From Rhodocyclaceae bacterium (GTDB lineage: Bacteria; Pseudomonadota; Gammaproteobacteria; Burkholderiales; Rhodocyclaceae): a stretch of DNA of 64,000 nucleotides. The stretch lies in assembly GCA_013791905.1 (NCBI GenBank), contig VMSX01000009.1, positions 186,001 to 250,000 on the forward strand, written 5' to 3'. The notes under the pieces were generated by a model, which worked only from the letters and a program-made list of their open reading frames with translations, had not been told where the DNA came from and did not search any database. The position numbers and the translations under genes are program-made. Below, one piece after another: positions 8,957 to 18,247 of this stretch (position 1 is its first letter; every line of letters starts with the position of its first letter).

Positions 8957-10045
8957 TCAACCGGCTTGCGCCGGCGTGTTCTCGATGTGCAGCGTGCGCG
9001 TCGGAAAGGCAATCTCGGCGCCGTGGCGGGCGATGATGTCCGCCACCTGCAGGAGGATGTCCTGCTTGACTGCGTGGAAATGCACCCACAGCGTGGTCTT
9101 GGTGAAGGTGTAGATCATGAAGTTGAGCGACGAGTCGGCGAATTCGTTGAAGTTCACGATCAGCGTCTGCGTGGCGTCGATTTCCGGGTGGGCTTGCAGC
9201 ATGGCCTTCACGTCGGCGACGATCGCCGCCATCTTGCCGATATCTGCATAGCGGATGCCGATGGTTTCCTTGATGCGGCGATTGCTCATGCGTGACGGGT
9301 TTTCGACGACGATGGTGGTGAACAGGGCGTTCGGCACGTAAATCGGATTTTTGTTGAAGGCGCGGATGCGCGTGTGGCGCCAACTGATGGCTTCGACGGT
9401 GCCTTCGATCTGCTTGTCCGGTGAACGAATCCATTCGCCGACCGAGAATGGCCGGTCAAGATAGATCGTCAGGCCGCCGAAGAAGTTGGCCAGTAGATCC
9501 TTCGCGGCGAAACCGATGGCGATGCCACCGATGCCGCCGGCGGCGAGCACGCCGGAAACGCTGAAGCCCAGGGTTTGCAGGATCACCAGTCCGGCGGAGA
9601 TCAGCACCGTCAGGCGCCCCAATTTCGAGAGGGCGTCGACGGTGGTGCGATCGACCTCCTCGCCTTCCCGAATCCGCGCTGCCACGTAATGGTCGCCGGC
9701 CAGGCGGATGACGCAAAATACGAACCAGGCCAGGCAGACCATCACACCAATGTCGCGCAGCGGCGCCACCATGTCGAACCATGGGTCGTCGGCATGGGGG
9801 CGCACGAGGCCGGCGGCGAAGGCGAGACCGACCACCCAGATCAGTGCCGGCAGCGGCCGTCTGGCGGCGTTGAACAGGATGTCATCCCAGGCGTTCGGGG
9901 TTTTCTTCGTCGCGAGTGCCAGCCGCCGCAACAGCCGGTCAGCGACAAAGTTGAGAACCACGGTGGCGAAGATGGCGAGCAGTGCCTTCGACAGCCAAGG
10001 TTCGGCCAGGAAGGACAGACCGAAACTATCGGCAAGTTCTTTCAT
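8957..10045 (-). CDS. MscS-family mechanosensitive ion channel
   Basis: Inner-membrane small-conductance mechanosensitive channel homologue, 362 aa. There are hydrophobic segments near residues 15-30, 60-80, 95-120 and 145-170. The pore helix region reads [28 protein letters not shown] in segments, the Gly/Ala-rich MscS TM3 signature, followed by the beta domain ([19 protein letters not shown]). Start placed at ATG 10045; an in-frame ATG 11 codons upstream is possible. Position between cobQ and cbiB is odd for a channel gene and may simply reflect shared transcription. Confidence 0.92.
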   Translation of the reverse strand: MKELADSFGLSFLAEPWLSKALLAIFATVVLNFVADRLLRRLALATKKTPNAWDDILFNAARRPLPALIWVVGLAFAAGLVRPHADDPWFDMVAPLRDIGVMVCLAWFVFCVIRLAGDHYVAARIREGEEVDRTTVDALSKLGRLTVLISAGLVILQTLGFSVSGVLAAGGIGGIAIGFAAKDLLANFFGGLTIYLDRPFSVGEWIRSPDKQIEGTVEAISWRHTRIRAFNKNPIYVPNALFTTIVVENPSRMSNRRIKETIGIRYADIGKMAAIVADVKAMLQAHPEIDATQTLIVNFNEFADSSLNFMIYTFTKTTLWVHFHAVKQDILLQVADIIARHGAEIAFPTRTLHIENTPAQAG

Positions 10046-10163
10046 GGCAGCAATTCCTTGCGCGCGGGGCGCAGGCAATGAAATGGCGCCATGCCCGGCA
10101 TGCGCTTGTCCGTGCCCGGCGGGCTACCCTGTAACATTGGCGTCTTCATCCAGTAATTATCCC

Positions 10164-11072
10164 ATGCTCGCTACCCCTCTGTTGGCCATCGCCGGCGTGG
10201 TTCTCGACCGCCTGCTCGGTGAACCGCGCCGTTTTCATCCGCTGGTCGGCTTCGGCCGGCTCGCCGATGCGGCCGAGCGGATCTGGCGGCGGGGCGTGCC
10301 GGGCCACCCGATAGGCAACCGGCTGCGCGGTTTGGCGGCCTGGGGCATGATCGTCATGCCGTTTGTCGCGCTGGCGGCGTGGTTCGCGCATCCGCTGGTC
10401 GATGTAGTGCTGCTCTGGCTCGTGCTCGGCGGCAAGAGCCTCAGCGAGCACGCGCGGGCGGTGGCCGTGCCGCTTGCGGCGGGCGACCTGGCCATGGCGC
10501 GCGCGCAAGTTGGCCGCATCGTTTCGCGCGACACGACGCAGCTCGACGAGGCTGCGGTGGCGACGGCTGCCGTGGAATCGGTGCTGGAAAACGGTAACGA
10601 TGCGGTGTTCGGCTCACTGTTCTGGTTTTTCCTGTTGGGCGGCGCGGGCGCCGTGCTCTACCGGCTCGCCAACACGCTCGATGCGATGTGGGGTTACAAG
10701 GATGCGCGGCGCATCCATTTCGGCTGGGCGGCGGCGAAGATCGACGATGGTCTGAATTACGTTCCGGCGCGCCTGACCGCGCTGACCTATGCGCTGCTCG
10801 GTCGAGCCAGTGTTGCCTTCGCCTGCTGGCGCACGCAGGCGGGTGCGTGGAGCAGCCCCAACGCCGGCCCGGTGATGGCGGCGGGTGCCGGCGCACTGGG
10901 CGTGCAGATTGGCGGCGCGGCGATTTACCACGGCCAGGTCGAGCAGCGACCGATACTCGGCGCTGGCGGGACGGCGACCGCCGCCGACATTGGGCGCGCC
11001 GTGGCGCTGGTCGAGCGCGGAACGTGGCTGTGGCTCGCAGCGTTTGCGCTCTGGAGCTTTGCGCGTGCTTGA
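10164..11072 (+). CDS. cbiB: Adenosylcobinamide-phosphate synthase
   Basis: Integral membrane enzyme joining the aminopropanol arm to adenosylcobyric acid, 302 aa (CobD in aerobic nomenclature). Family landmarks: N-terminal [18 protein letters not shown], central [17 protein letters not shown] and [11 protein letters not shown], and several hydrophobic helices. First gene of a plus-strand operon cbiB-cobC-btuF. Its TGA lies inside the next gene, which starts at GTG 11065. Bases 10957-10975 match 19 bases of the 23-bp repeat, but the family alignment has the same length there, so this may be chance or conversion. Confidence 0.95.
   Translation: MLATPLLAIAGVVLDRLLGEPRRFHPLVGFGRLADAAERIWRRGVPGHPIGNRLRGLAAWGMIVMPFVALAAWFAHPLVDVVLLWLVLGGKSLSEHARAVAVPLAAGDLAMARAQVGRIVSRDTTQLDEAAVATAAVESVLENGNDAVFGSLFWFFLLGGAGAVLYRLANTLDAMWGYKDARRIHFGWAAAKIDDGLNYVPARLTALTYALLGRASVAFACWRTQAGAWSSPNAGPVMAAGAGALGVQIGGAAIYHGQVEQRPILGAGGTATAADIGRAVALVERGTWLWLAAFALWSFARA
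10957..10975 (+). repeat. 19-base match to the 23-bp dispersed repeat inside cbiB
   Basis: TCGGCGCTGGCGGGACGGC, exact over 19 bases, encoding part of LGAGGTA. The first four bases of the repeat are absent. It may be a true copy or convergent codon use in a Gly/Ala-rich loop. Confidence 0.5.
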
Positions 11073-12018
11073 GCATGGTGGCCGGCTCGGAGAGGCCGCG
11101 GCGCGTTGGGGCATTCCGCGCGCCGACTGGCTCGACCTCTCGACCGGCATCGCGCCCTGGCCTTACCCCGTGCCCGCAGTGCCCGCCGAAGTCTGGCAGC
11201 GGCTGCCCGAGGATGAGGACGGCCTCGAAGCCGCCGCGCGGGATTACTACGGCGCCGGCCATTTGCTCGCCCTGCCCGGCTCGCAGTCAGGCATCCAGTT
11301 GCTGCCGCGCTTGCTTGCACCGGGCCGGGTGGCGCTGCCCGCGCCGATCTACGCCGAACATCCGGCGGCGTGGCGCGCCGCCGGACACCAGATCGTCGCC
11401 TGGGACGCGGGGACGACAATGCGCGCCGACTATGCGGTGCTGTGCAATCCGAACAATCCGACCGGGCAACGCTTCACGCGCGCCGAGTTGCTCGAGCGGG
11501 CGCGCGCCTTGCGCCTGCTGGTCGTCGACGAAGCTTTTATCGACGCGGCACCGGAGGAGTCATTGGCCGACCATGCCACGGACAACATCGTCGTGTTGCG
11601 CTCGCTCGGCAAGTTCTTCGGCCTCGCCGGCGCCCGCGTCGGCTTCGCCATCGCCGCCCCGGAACTGCTGACGCGCCTCGCCGTGGCCTTGGGTCCTTGG
11701 GCTGTCGGGCACCCCGCGCGCTGGGCTGCGCGGCACGCCCTGGCCGACCGCGCCTGGCCGGCCGGGCAGCGCGAACGCCTGCGCGGCGCCGCCGCGCGTC
11801 TCGACGCTCTGCTGAGTCAGGCAGGATTCGCCGCGACGACCGGTACGGCTTTCTTTCGTTACCTGCCGACGCCGCGCGCCGCCGCACTGCACGCGGCACT
11901 GGCGCGCCGCGGCATTCTGGTGCGCCGTTTCGACGATCCCGGCGCTCTGCGCTTTGGCCTGCCGGGTAGCGAAAACGCATGGCAGCGCCTCACCGATACC
12001 TTGAAGGAGTTCGCATGA
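11065..12018 (+). CDS. cobC: Threonine-phosphate decarboxylase, PLP-dependent
   Basis: Makes (R)-1-amino-2-propanol O-2-phosphate, the aminopropanol precursor used by CbiB (called CobD in Salmonella). 317 aa, aminotransferase class I/II fold. Visible: CNPNNPTG cofactor-binding segment (~129-136), VVDEAFID, and the PLP lysine in [15 protein letters not shown]. Start taken as GTG 11065, giving [12 protein letters not shown], which matches how these proteins begin; it overlaps the cbiB stop by 8 bp. The TGA overlaps the ATG of btuF. Confidence 0.93.
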   Translation: MLEHGGRLGEAAARWGIPRADWLDLSTGIAPWPYPVPAVPAEVWQRLPEDEDGLEAAARDYYGAGHLLALPGSQSGIQLLPRLLAPGRVALPAPIYAEHPAAWRAAGHQIVAWDAGTTMRADYAVLCNPNNPTGQRFTRAELLERARALRLLVVDEAFIDAAPEESLADHATDNIVVLRSLGKFFGLAGARVGFAIAAPELLTRLAVALGPWAVGHPARWAARHALADRAWPAGQRERLRGAAARLDALLSQAGFAATTGTAFFRYLPTPRAAALHAALARRGILVRRFDDPGALRFGLPGSENAWQRLTDTLKEFA

Positions 12019-12893
12019 AGCACCTGCTTTGCGCCCTGGCGCTGTGCGCCGCCCTGCCCGTCCGCGCTGATGTAGTGGTCCAGGACGACACCGGCACGAC
12101 AGTGCGCCTCAAAAACCCGGCGCGGCGCATCGTCAGCCTGGCGCCGCACGTCACCGAAACGCTGTTCGCCGCCGGGGCCGGCGCGCAGATTGTCGGCACG
12201 GTCGATTTCAGCGATTTCCCCGAGGCGGCGCGGCGCGTGCCGCGCGTGGGCGGCTATTCGAAACTCGACCTCGAGGCCATCGCCGCGCTGAAGCCCGACT
12301 TGGCGATCGGCTGGGCCAGTGGCAACAGTCAGGCGCATATCGAGAAAATTCGCGCGCTGGGCATCCCCGTCTATCTCGCGCAACCGGAGCGCATCGAGGA
12401 CGTGGCAAGGAATCTTGAACGCTACGGCGAACTGGCCGGCACGCCGGAAGCGGCCCGCGCGGCCGCCGCCGGTTTCCGCGCCCGCCTGCAAGCGCTGCGC
12501 GCGCAATACGGCATGCGGCCGAAGGTGCGCACCTTCTACCAGATCTGGAAGCAACCACTGATGACCGTGGGTGGCGCGCAGGTGATCACCGATGTCATTC
12601 ACCTGTGCGGCGGCGAAAACGTCTTTGCCGACCTGAAACCCCTCGCACCCAAGGTGACGGTGGAAGCGGTGCTTGCCGTCGACCCGGAAGTCATCGTCGC
12701 CAGCGGCATGGGCGAGGCGCGCCCTGAATGGCTCGACGACTGGCGGCAATGGAAGGCGGTGACGGCCGTGAAGCGCGACAATCTTTTCTTCATTCCTCCC
12801 GACCTCATCCAGCGCCACACGCCGCGCCTCGTCGAAGGCGCGGCACGGCTGTGCGCGCATCTCGAAACCGCGCGCGGCAGGCGGGGTCAGTAA
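12015..12893 (+). CDS. btuF: Cobalamin ABC transporter periplasmic binding protein
   Basis: Periplasmic substrate-binding protein of the TroA/BtuF type, 292 aa. A signal peptide is evident ([19 protein letters not shown]), followed by RIVSLAPHVTETLFAAGAG, the usual start of the mature binding fold, and VGGYSKLDLEAIAALKPDL. Starts at ATG 12015, overlapping the cobC stop. Likely delivers vitamin B12 or another corrinoid to the BtuCD genes on the opposite strand nearby; substrate is inferred from context. Convergent with bluB, with a 7-bp overlap of the two 3' ends. Confidence 0.92.
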   Translation: MKHLLCALALCAALPVRADVVVQDDTGTTVRLKNPARRIVSLAPHVTETLFAAGAGAQIVGTVDFSDFPEAARRVPRVGGYSKLDLEAIAALKPDLAIGWASGNSQAHIEKIRALGIPVYLAQPERIEDVARNLERYGELAGTPEAARAAAAGFRARLQALRAQYGMRPKVRTFYQIWKQPLMTVGGAQVITDVIHLCGGENVFADLKPLAPKVTVEAVLAVDPEVIVASGMGEARPEWLDDWRQWKAVTAVKRDNLFFIPPDLIQRHTPRLVEGAARLCAHLETARGRRGQ

Positions 12894-13558
12894 GCGGGCG
12901 CCGTCCCGCCAGCGCCGACTTTCCAGGTGTTCTCGAACAGCACGTCCTCGATCGGCAGGCGGGTGCCCCAGCCGGCGTCCTCGAACATGGGACGTGGATA
13001 GAAGGCCGGCACCCGACCGATGCAGAGGATAGCCACGGGACGTGCGCCCGCGGGCATTTCCAGCAGGGCGGCAAGCTTGTCCGGATCAAAGAAGGATACC
13101 CAGCCGAGTCCGATGCCTTCGGCGCGCGCGAGCAGCCACATGTTCTGGATGGCGCAGGCGACGGAGGCGATATCCATTTCGGGCAGTGTGCGGCGGCCGA
13201 CGATATGCGCAGCGCGGTCCGGCATCAGGCTGGCGACCAGCACCTCGGCGCAGTCGCGGATGCCCTCGATCTTTACTTGCAGAAACTCTTCGTTGCGCGA
13301 AGGCAGGGCGGCGGCCGTGGCGAGCCGCTCCGCCTCGACCAGGGCATGGATGCGGCAGCGCAGAGCGCCATCGGTGATGCGCAGGAAGCGCCAGGGCTGC
13401 ATGAATCCCACCGAGGGCGCGAGATGGGCAGCTGCCACCAGTCGTAACAGCAGGCCATCGGGCAGCGGGTCGGGCAGGAAGTGGCGCATGTCGCGTCGCT
13501 CGCGGATGACACGCTCAATGGCGGCAATGTCCTGGTCGGAATAGCGTTGCTCGGTCAT
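12887..13558 (-). CDS. bluB: 5,6-dimethylbenzimidazole synthase
   Basis: Flavin-destructase that converts reduced FMN to the lower ligand of B12. 223 aa, nitroreductase fold. Typical landmarks: RERRDMRHFLPDPLP near residues 16-30, HLAPSVGFMQPWRF, and GLGWVSFFDP. ATG 13558 gives the usual N-terminus; an ATG ten codons upstream (13588) overlaps the cobO stop and is an alternative. The last ~10 residues (KVGAGGTAPAY) are encoded by an exact copy of the 23-bp dispersed repeat, so the tail seems acquired. Last gene of the btuB operon. Confidence 0.93.
   Translation of the reverse strand: MTEQRYSDQDIAAIERVIRERRDMRHFLPDPLPDGLLLRLVAAAHLAPSVGFMQPWRFLRITDGALRCRIHALVEAERLATAAALPSRNEEFLQVKIEGIRDCAEVLVASLMPDRAAHIVGRRTLPEMDIASVACAIQNMWLLARAEGIGLGWVSFFDPDKLAALLEMPAGARPVAILCIGRVPAFYPRPMFEDAGWGTRLPIEDVLFENTWKVGAGGTAPAY
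12900..12922 (-). repeat. 23-bp dispersed repeat, exact copy, in the bluB 3' end
   Basis: Minus-strand AAA plus GTCGGCGCTGGCGGGACGGC, all 23 bases, read in frame as KVGAGGTA at residues ~213-220 of BluB. Confidence 0.85.
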
Positions 13559-13581
13559 GGGCTGGACGGGTGCGGCGCGGA

Positions 13582-14166
13582 CTACCATTCGATTCCCGGC
13601 ATGGCTTGCACGCCGGCCTGGAAGGCATGTTTCACCAGCGCCATTTCCGTGACAGTGTCGGCGGTCTCGATTAACTCTGGCGGCGCGGCGCGGCCGGTGA
13701 CGACGAGGTGCTGCATGGGTGGCCGGGCGGCTATCGCTGCGAGCACCGCGTCGATTTCCAGCCAGCGATATTTCAGCGCATAGGTGAATTCGTCGAGCAC
13801 GACGAGGTCGACGGCGGGATCGGCCAGCGCCTGACGCGCCACGGCCCATGCCGCCTGCGCGGCGGCGGCATCGCGCGCCGCGTCCTGCGTTTCCCAGGTG
13901 AAGCCCGCGCCCATCACATGCCAGCTCACCCCCGGCTGGCGCCGGAAGAAGGCTTCCTCGCCGGTGTCGGAACGGCTCTTGACGAATTGGATCACCGCCG
14001 CCGTCATGCCGTGGCCGAGTGCGCGCGCCAGCAGGCCGAAAGCGGCGGAAGACTTGCCCTTGCCGTTGCCGGTGTGGATGAGGAAGATGCCACGCGCCGT
14101 ATTGGCAGCGCCGACTTTTTGATCCACCACCGCCTTCTTGCGCTGCATGCGTTCCTTGTGTTCCAT
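13582..14166 (-). CDS. cobO: Corrinoid adenosyltransferase, CobA/CobO type
   Basis: Transfers the adenosyl group from ATP to cob(I)alamin. 194 aa. The ATP-binding P-loop reads HTGNGKGKSSAAFG, followed by the conserved VVLDEFTYALKY later in the chain and VVTGRAAPPELIE near the end. It starts two bases after the btuD stop on the same strand, inside the riboswitch-led operon, linking import of corrinoids with their adenosylation. Bases 14106-14118 resemble 13 bases of the 23-bp repeat. Confidence 0.95.
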   Translation of the reverse strand: MEHKERMQRKKAVVDQKVGAANTARGIFLIHTGNGKGKSSAAFGLLARALGHGMTAAVIQFVKSRSDTGEEAFFRRQPGVSWHVMGAGFTWETQDAARDAAAAQAAWAVARQALADPAVDLVVLDEFTYALKYRWLEIDAVLAAIAARPPMQHLVVTGRAAPPELIETADTVTEMALVKHAFQAGVQAMPGIEW

Positions 14167-14168
14167 AT

Positions 14169-15005
14169 TTACTCCGGAATAAAAACGTTTTCGACGCGCC
14201 GCAACGGGTGGCCGTAGAGGCGGGAGAGGCTGTCCACGTCCAGCACCGCCGCGACGGGGCCTTCGACATGGCAGCCATCGCCGAACAACAATAGAGCGCG
14301 GTCGCAGAAGCGCAGCGCGAAATTCGGGTCGTGCAGCACCATCGCAACGGCGACGCTTTCCCTCCGCGCGCAGCTTGATTCCCCCCCGAGAACGCCGCTC
14401 TGCGGCGTTCTCCCCCCAGGGGGCCGAGAAACACTTGGGGCGGCCCGGCGTGTTTCTTGCGCGAACAGTTCGAGCGTGGCAATCTGGTGGTTGAGGTCGA
14501 GGTGGGCGAGCGGCTCGTCGAGCAGGTAGAGACGCGGTTGTTGCGCCAGCAAGGTGGCGATGGCGGCGCGCTGCCGCTCGCCGCCGGAGAGCGTCTGGAT
14601 CGCGCGTTCTTCCATGCCGGCCAGTCCCAGCGACTGTAACGCGGCGCGGGCGATGTCTTTGTCAATGGACGATTCCCAGGCCCAGCGGTCCAGGTGCGGG
14701 TGGCGACCGGTCAGCACGGTTTCCAGCACGGTGCTGGCGAAGGGGTCGCCGCGCTCCTGCCCGAGCCAGCCGCGCAGGCGGGCGGCCGTTTTGATGCCGA
14801 GTTCCGCATACGTGCGACCGTCGAGCCGGATCTCGCCGGCATCCGGCGCGCGCAGGCCGGCCAGGGTGGCGAGCAAGGTCGATTTGCCGACGCCGTTCCT
14901 GCCGAGGATCGCCAGCCGTTCGCCGGCGGCCAGATCGAGGTCGAGCCCAGCGCACACGCGATGCGGTCCGATGCTGACAGTGAGTGCGCGGGCCTGGAGG
15001 ATCAT
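14169..15005 (-). CDS. btuD: Cobalamin-type ABC transporter ATP-binding protein with an inserted repeat segment
   Basis: Cytoplasmic ATPase of a BtuCDF-type importer, 278 aa. Walker A GRNGVGKST, signature LSGGERQR, Walker B LYLLDEPLAHLD and the H-loop LHDPN are all present. Between the Walker B helix (LFAQE) and the strand leading to the H-loop (VAVAMVLHDPN) lie about 30 extra residues rich in Pro, Gly, Ser and Arg. They are encoded by a palindromic repeat element (~14355-14456). The insertion keeps frame, so the protein is probably still made. ATG 15005 overlaps the btuC stop. Confidence 0.92.
   Translation of the reverse strand: MILQARALTVSIGPHRVCAGLDLDLAAGERLAILGRNGVGKSTLLATLAGLRAPDAGEIRLDGRTYAELGIKTAARLRGWLGQERGDPFASTVLETVLTGRHPHLDRWAWESSIDKDIARAALQSLGLAGMEERAIQTLSGGERQRAAIATLLAQQPRLYLLDEPLAHLDLNHQIATLELFAQETRRAAPSVSRPPGGRTPQSGVLGGESSCARRESVAVAMVLHDPNFALRFCDRALLLFGDGCHVEGPVAAVLDVDSLSRLYGHPLRRVENVFIPE
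14428..14456 (+). repeat. Variable-arm hairpin 1, inside btuD
   Basis: Arms GAAACAC and GTGTTTC (7 bp, perfect) around core TTGGGGCGGCCCGGC. Next to it (14369-14425) is a second palindromic part with GAGAACGCCG/CGGCGTTCTC arms and C runs. The whole is read in frame in btuD. Confidence 0.85.
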
Positions 15006-15982
15006 GCTTTCGCGCTGCGGGAAAGCAGATAAAGAAACACCGGCACGCCGATCAGCGCGGTGAGCACGCCGACCGGCAACTGGAGCGGCGCGACGATGGT
15101 GCGCGCCAGCGTGTCGGCCAGCACCAGCAGGCTGCCGCCGGCCAGGACGACGGCCGGCAGCAACAGGCGCTGGTCGTTGCCGATGGCGAGCCGCACCAGA
15201 TGCGGCACGATCAGGCCGATGAAACCGATGGAACCGGCGGTCGTCACCGCGGCGGCGGTGGCCAGCGCCGCGACAAAGTAGACCAGCCGGCGCAACGTCG
15301 GGACGCTCACGCCCAGCGCCAGGGCCTGCTCGGCACCGCGCGCCAGCAGGTTGAGTTCGCGGGCGAAGGGCAGGGCGACGGCCAGCGCTAGCGCCAGCAC
15401 GGCGAGTGTTGGGGCGACCGTGGTGGCTTGCGAAAGGTCGCCCATCAGCCAGAACAGCATGCCGTGGATTTTTTGCTCCGGGGCGAGGGTGAGGATCAGT
15501 GCCACGACGGCACCACAACCGGCGGCGACGACGACGCCGGTCAGCAGCAGGCGCGTCTGCGTCCAGCTGCCGTCGCCGTGGGCCAGGCCGAATACCAGCA
15601 GCATGGCGGCGAGCGCCCCGACGAAAGAGAAGCCGGCAATGCCGATGCCGGCCAGGCCGAGCAGCATGGCGCCAAGCGCCCCCACCCCGGCGCCGCCGGA
15701 AATGCCCAGCACATAGGGATCGGCCAGCGGGTTACGCAGCAGCACCTGCATCAATGCGCCGGCCAGCGCCAGCAGCCCGCCGCAGGCGAAGCCGGCCAGC
15801 GCGCGCGGCAGGCGCAGATCGACGACGATCTGGCGGGCCGGAGTATCAGCGCCCGCCAGAGCGCCAAGAACCTCACCCAAGGCGACCGGCACGCTGCCGA
15901 CCGCCAGCGCCACCGCCAGGCTCGCCATGCTCAGAAGTACGAGCAGGGCGAGGACCAGCAGGGCACGGCGGCGCGTGGGCAT
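15002..15982 (-). CDS. btuC: Cobalamin-type ABC transporter permease, FecCD family
   Basis: Inner-membrane permease, 326 aa, with about ten hydrophobic segments. Family landmarks are LRLPRALAGFACGGLLALAG (residues ~56-75), NPLADPYVLGISGGAGVGA, and GSIGFIGLIVPHLVR toward the end. Forms the translocation channel with BtuD; the binding protein BtuF is encoded convergently 2 kb away. Its stop overlaps the btuD start, and its own start lies 10 bp after btuB. Confidence 0.93.
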   Translation of the reverse strand: MPTRRRALLVLALLVLLSMASLAVALAVGSVPVALGEVLGALAGADTPARQIVVDLRLPRALAGFACGGLLALAGALMQVLLRNPLADPYVLGISGGAGVGALGAMLLGLAGIGIAGFSFVGALAAMLLVFGLAHGDGSWTQTRLLLTGVVVAAGCGAVVALILTLAPEQKIHGMLFWLMGDLSQATTVAPTLAVLALALAVALPFARELNLLARGAEQALALGVSVPTLRRLVYFVAALATAAAVTTAGSIGFIGLIVPHLVRLAIGNDQRLLLPAVVLAGGSLLVLADTLARTIVAPLQLPVGVLTALIGVPVFLYLLSRSAKA

Positions 15983-15992
15983 GTCGGCTACC

Positions 15993-17912
15993 TCAGAACG
16001 CCGCCTTCATCCCGAAACGCCAGTTGCGGGTGAAGTTGACCGGATAGATGGCGTCGTCACGGATCCACAGACCATTCTTGCGCTCAAACAGGTTTTCCAC
16101 GGCGGCGAACCATTCGACGTTGTTGTGGCGATAGCGGTAGGCGACATCGGTGGACTGGTAGGCGGCCTGCTTCTGGGTGAAGGTGTTGGCGAAATCATTC
16201 GCGGCATAGGCGGTGCTGCGCCAGGCGTGGGACAGATTCAGGCTGCTTGCCTTGTCGATCGCGTAGGCCAGGCCCAGCGTGACGCCGTGTCGGGGCACGC
16301 CAGGCAAATCCTTGCCGTTGTAGGCGCCGCCGCCGTCGTTTTCACGGTCGATGATGGCGCGGGTATAGGCATAGTTGAGGCTGACGGAGAGCGGCTCGGC
16401 AACCCGCCAGGTGTCCTGCAACTCCAGGCCGTATTTGCGCGACTTGTCGATGTTGGTGTTGTAGCTCGTCAAAAAGTCACCGGAGTTGTAGTAGTAAATT
16501 TCGTTATCCAGCTTTGCGCGGAAGACGGTGAGTTTCAGCCGGTTTGCGGGGGTGACGTGATTGAGGCCGATATTCAGGGTGCGGCTCCTGGCCGGATTGA
16601 TGAAGCCGTTGAACGCGCCGCTGCTGAAGAAGCGGTCGATATCCGGAGCCTGGAACCCCCGATTGTAGTTGGCAAACAGGCTCAGGCGCTCATCCAGTCG
16701 ATGGTTCATGCCGATGTCCCAGGCATTGAGGTCGTGATCCGCCTTGAGCGCGGCGCCTGCGTTGGGCGCGTAGGTATATTCGACGTTCTCGGCGCGCACG
16801 CCGGCGGAGAGTGTCGTGCCACCAAGACGATACTGGCCCAGGGCGTACCAGCCCGTGTTGTCCTTGCGGGTGTGGTTGGTGGCGTTGATGCGGGTGCCGT
16901 CGAAGGTCTGCACCCCCGCCGTGAAGTCGAGCGCCTCACCCCGGTATTGCAGGGCCACATCGTCGGAGAGGTAGTCGTAATTGGATTTCCAACCGCTGGA
17001 AAACTTGGACAGCTTGTCCTCCTTGCCGTGGCTGGCGGTGAGATTCCAGCTCTGGTTCAGTTCCAGCCCCGCATGCGCACGCCACACGTCCGACTCGAAA
17101 TTTTGCTGGGTGTAGCCTCTGCCGCCGTTCTGTTTTGGGTCGGCATTGAATTGAGCAAGCGTCAATCTGTTTCCGTAGCGCGTGTCGATGCGCGTGCTGG
17201 ACAGGTCCAGGCCGAGCTTCAGCCTGTCCACCGGGCGCAATTCCAGCCCGCCGCGCCAGGTCTGATTGCTGGATGCGTCCTGATAGCCATTTATGTCGGG
17301 AGCGCGGTAGCCATCATGACGAGCGTCATCGGCGCTGACACTGAGGCTGACCTTCTCGTTGATTAGCCCGGCCGTGACCGTGGCATTGCGGGACCCGAAA
17401 TTGCCCGCCGCTACCTGCACCGAAACCCCTTGATGGGCGCGGGTGACGATCTGGATCGTGCCGGCGGTGGCACCGTCGCCGAACAGCACCGAGCCGCTGC
17501 CCTTGGTGATTTCGATGCGCTCGATGTCGGCCAGCGGAATTGAGCCGATGAGCTGGGAAACCATGTCGACGTTGTTGAGTCGGCGACCATCCACGGTGAC
17601 GACAATATTCTGGTAGCCGTCGCCGATGCCATAGCCGCGCATATCGATCTTTGGCGTGGCCTTGTTGCCGAAAGCGGGCAGGACTTGCACGGAGGTGTTC
17701 TGGCCAAGATAGTCATACAGCGTGGCCGCGCCGGATTGCTCGATCATGCGGCGGGTATGCACCTCTGAGGCGTAAGGCGCCAATACGTCAAGCGTGGGTA
17801 GCCGCGTGGCGGTGACGACAACGGCCGCTTCGTCCTCGACAGCGGCAAAGGCGGGTTGAAAAGCAATTGAAAGCGCGACGGCGATGGCCGTGCGTGAAAG
17901 GCGGATAGTCAT
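15993..17912 (-). CDS. btuB: TonB-dependent outer-membrane cobalamin receptor
   Basis: Outer-membrane beta-barrel for TonB-driven corrinoid uptake, 639 aa. Signal peptide from MTIRLSRTAIAVALSIAFQ to AFA, a TonB-box-like stretch EAAVVVTATR, plug-domain motifs IERIEITKGSGSVLFGDGA and a C-terminal Phe expected for an outer-membrane barrel. ATG 17912 is preceded by GGGAG at a good distance, which decides the start. Directly downstream of the cobalamin riboswitch and first gene of btuB-btuC-btuD-cobO-bluB. Substrate assignment rests on the riboswitch and neighbours. Confidence 0.94.
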   Translation of the reverse strand: MTIRLSRTAIAVALSIAFQPAFAAVEDEAAVVVTATRLPTLDVLAPYASEVHTRRMIEQSGAATLYDYLGQNTSVQVLPAFGNKATPKIDMRGYGIGDGYQNIVVTVDGRRLNNVDMVSQLIGSIPLADIERIEITKGSGSVLFGDGATAGTIQIVTRAHQGVSVQVAAGNFGSRNATVTAGLINEKVSLSVSADDARHDGYRAPDINGYQDASSNQTWRGGLELRPVDRLKLGLDLSSTRIDTRYGNRLTLAQFNADPKQNGGRGYTQQNFESDVWRAHAGLELNQSWNLTASHGKEDKLSKFSSGWKSNYDYLSDDVALQYRGEALDFTAGVQTFDGTRINATNHTRKDNTGWYALGQYRLGGTTLSAGVRAENVEYTYAPNAGAALKADHDLNAWDIGMNHRLDERLSLFANYNRGFQAPDIDRFFSSGAFNGFINPARSRTLNIGLNHVTPANRLKLTVFRAKLDNEIYYYNSGDFLTSYNTNIDKSRKYGLELQDTWRVAEPLSVSLNYAYTRAIIDRENDGGGAYNGKDLPGVPRHGVTLGLAYAIDKASSLNLSHAWRSTAYAANDFANTFTQKQAAYQSTDVAYRYRHNNVEWFAAVENLFERKNGLWIRDDAIYPVNFTRNWRFGMKAAF

Positions 17913-18027
17913 TGAAATACTCCCGGTGCGGCCAGCGTCCCCGCAGGCCGTGGTAACGGAACACGCCAAGGGAGAGTCGCGACGGAAGAACCCGACGCGC
18001 CGCCCCCCGCAGCGCAGTTATGGATTG

Positions 18028-18226
18028 TCCGTGGCCGGTCTCCGGGCTCGGAAGTCTTGCTGCTCCGCCTTCCCGGGATGAATCCCAGTGGCCAATTGGA
18101 GCAGCCGCACTTCCCTACCGTTGCGGGGGCAGCCGAGGTATTGCGTGGCGGATGCTGGTCGCGCGCACCTCATTCCCGTTTCACCTGTGGGTCAGATAAA
18201 AATTGACCCGACAGACACCACGGACA
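18028..18226 (-). ncRNA. Cobalamin riboswitch (AdoCbl element)
   Basis: Read on the minus strand, the region has the conserved parts in order. A perfect 8-bp closing stem P1 joins GTCCGTGG (18226-18219) to CCACGGAC (18035-18028). It also has CAGGTGAAACGGGAATGAGG (about 18168-18187), CCCCGCAACGGTAGGGAAG, the B12 box region GCCACTGGG...GGGAAGGC (about 18067-18092), and GACTTCCGAGCCCGGAGACC. It lies 115 bp upstream of btuB and should repress the btuB-btuC-btuD-cobO-bluB transcript when coenzyme B12 is plentiful. Confidence 0.95.
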
Positions 18227-18247
18227 AAGCGGACGAATTATAGGCGC

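Noticed and set aside
7443-9113. Long open frame on the plus strand opposite cobQ
   Set aside because: It mirrors cobQ codons in a GC-rich gene and has no domain motifs; cobQ has intact catalytic residues.
14106-14118. 13-base similarity to the 23-bp repeat in cobO
   Set aside because: The protein has normal length there and the match is short, so chance is likely.
15927-17366. Long plus-strand frame opposite btuB
   Set aside because: Low-complexity Val/Gly composition typical of antisense shadows; btuB has signal peptide, plug and barrel features.
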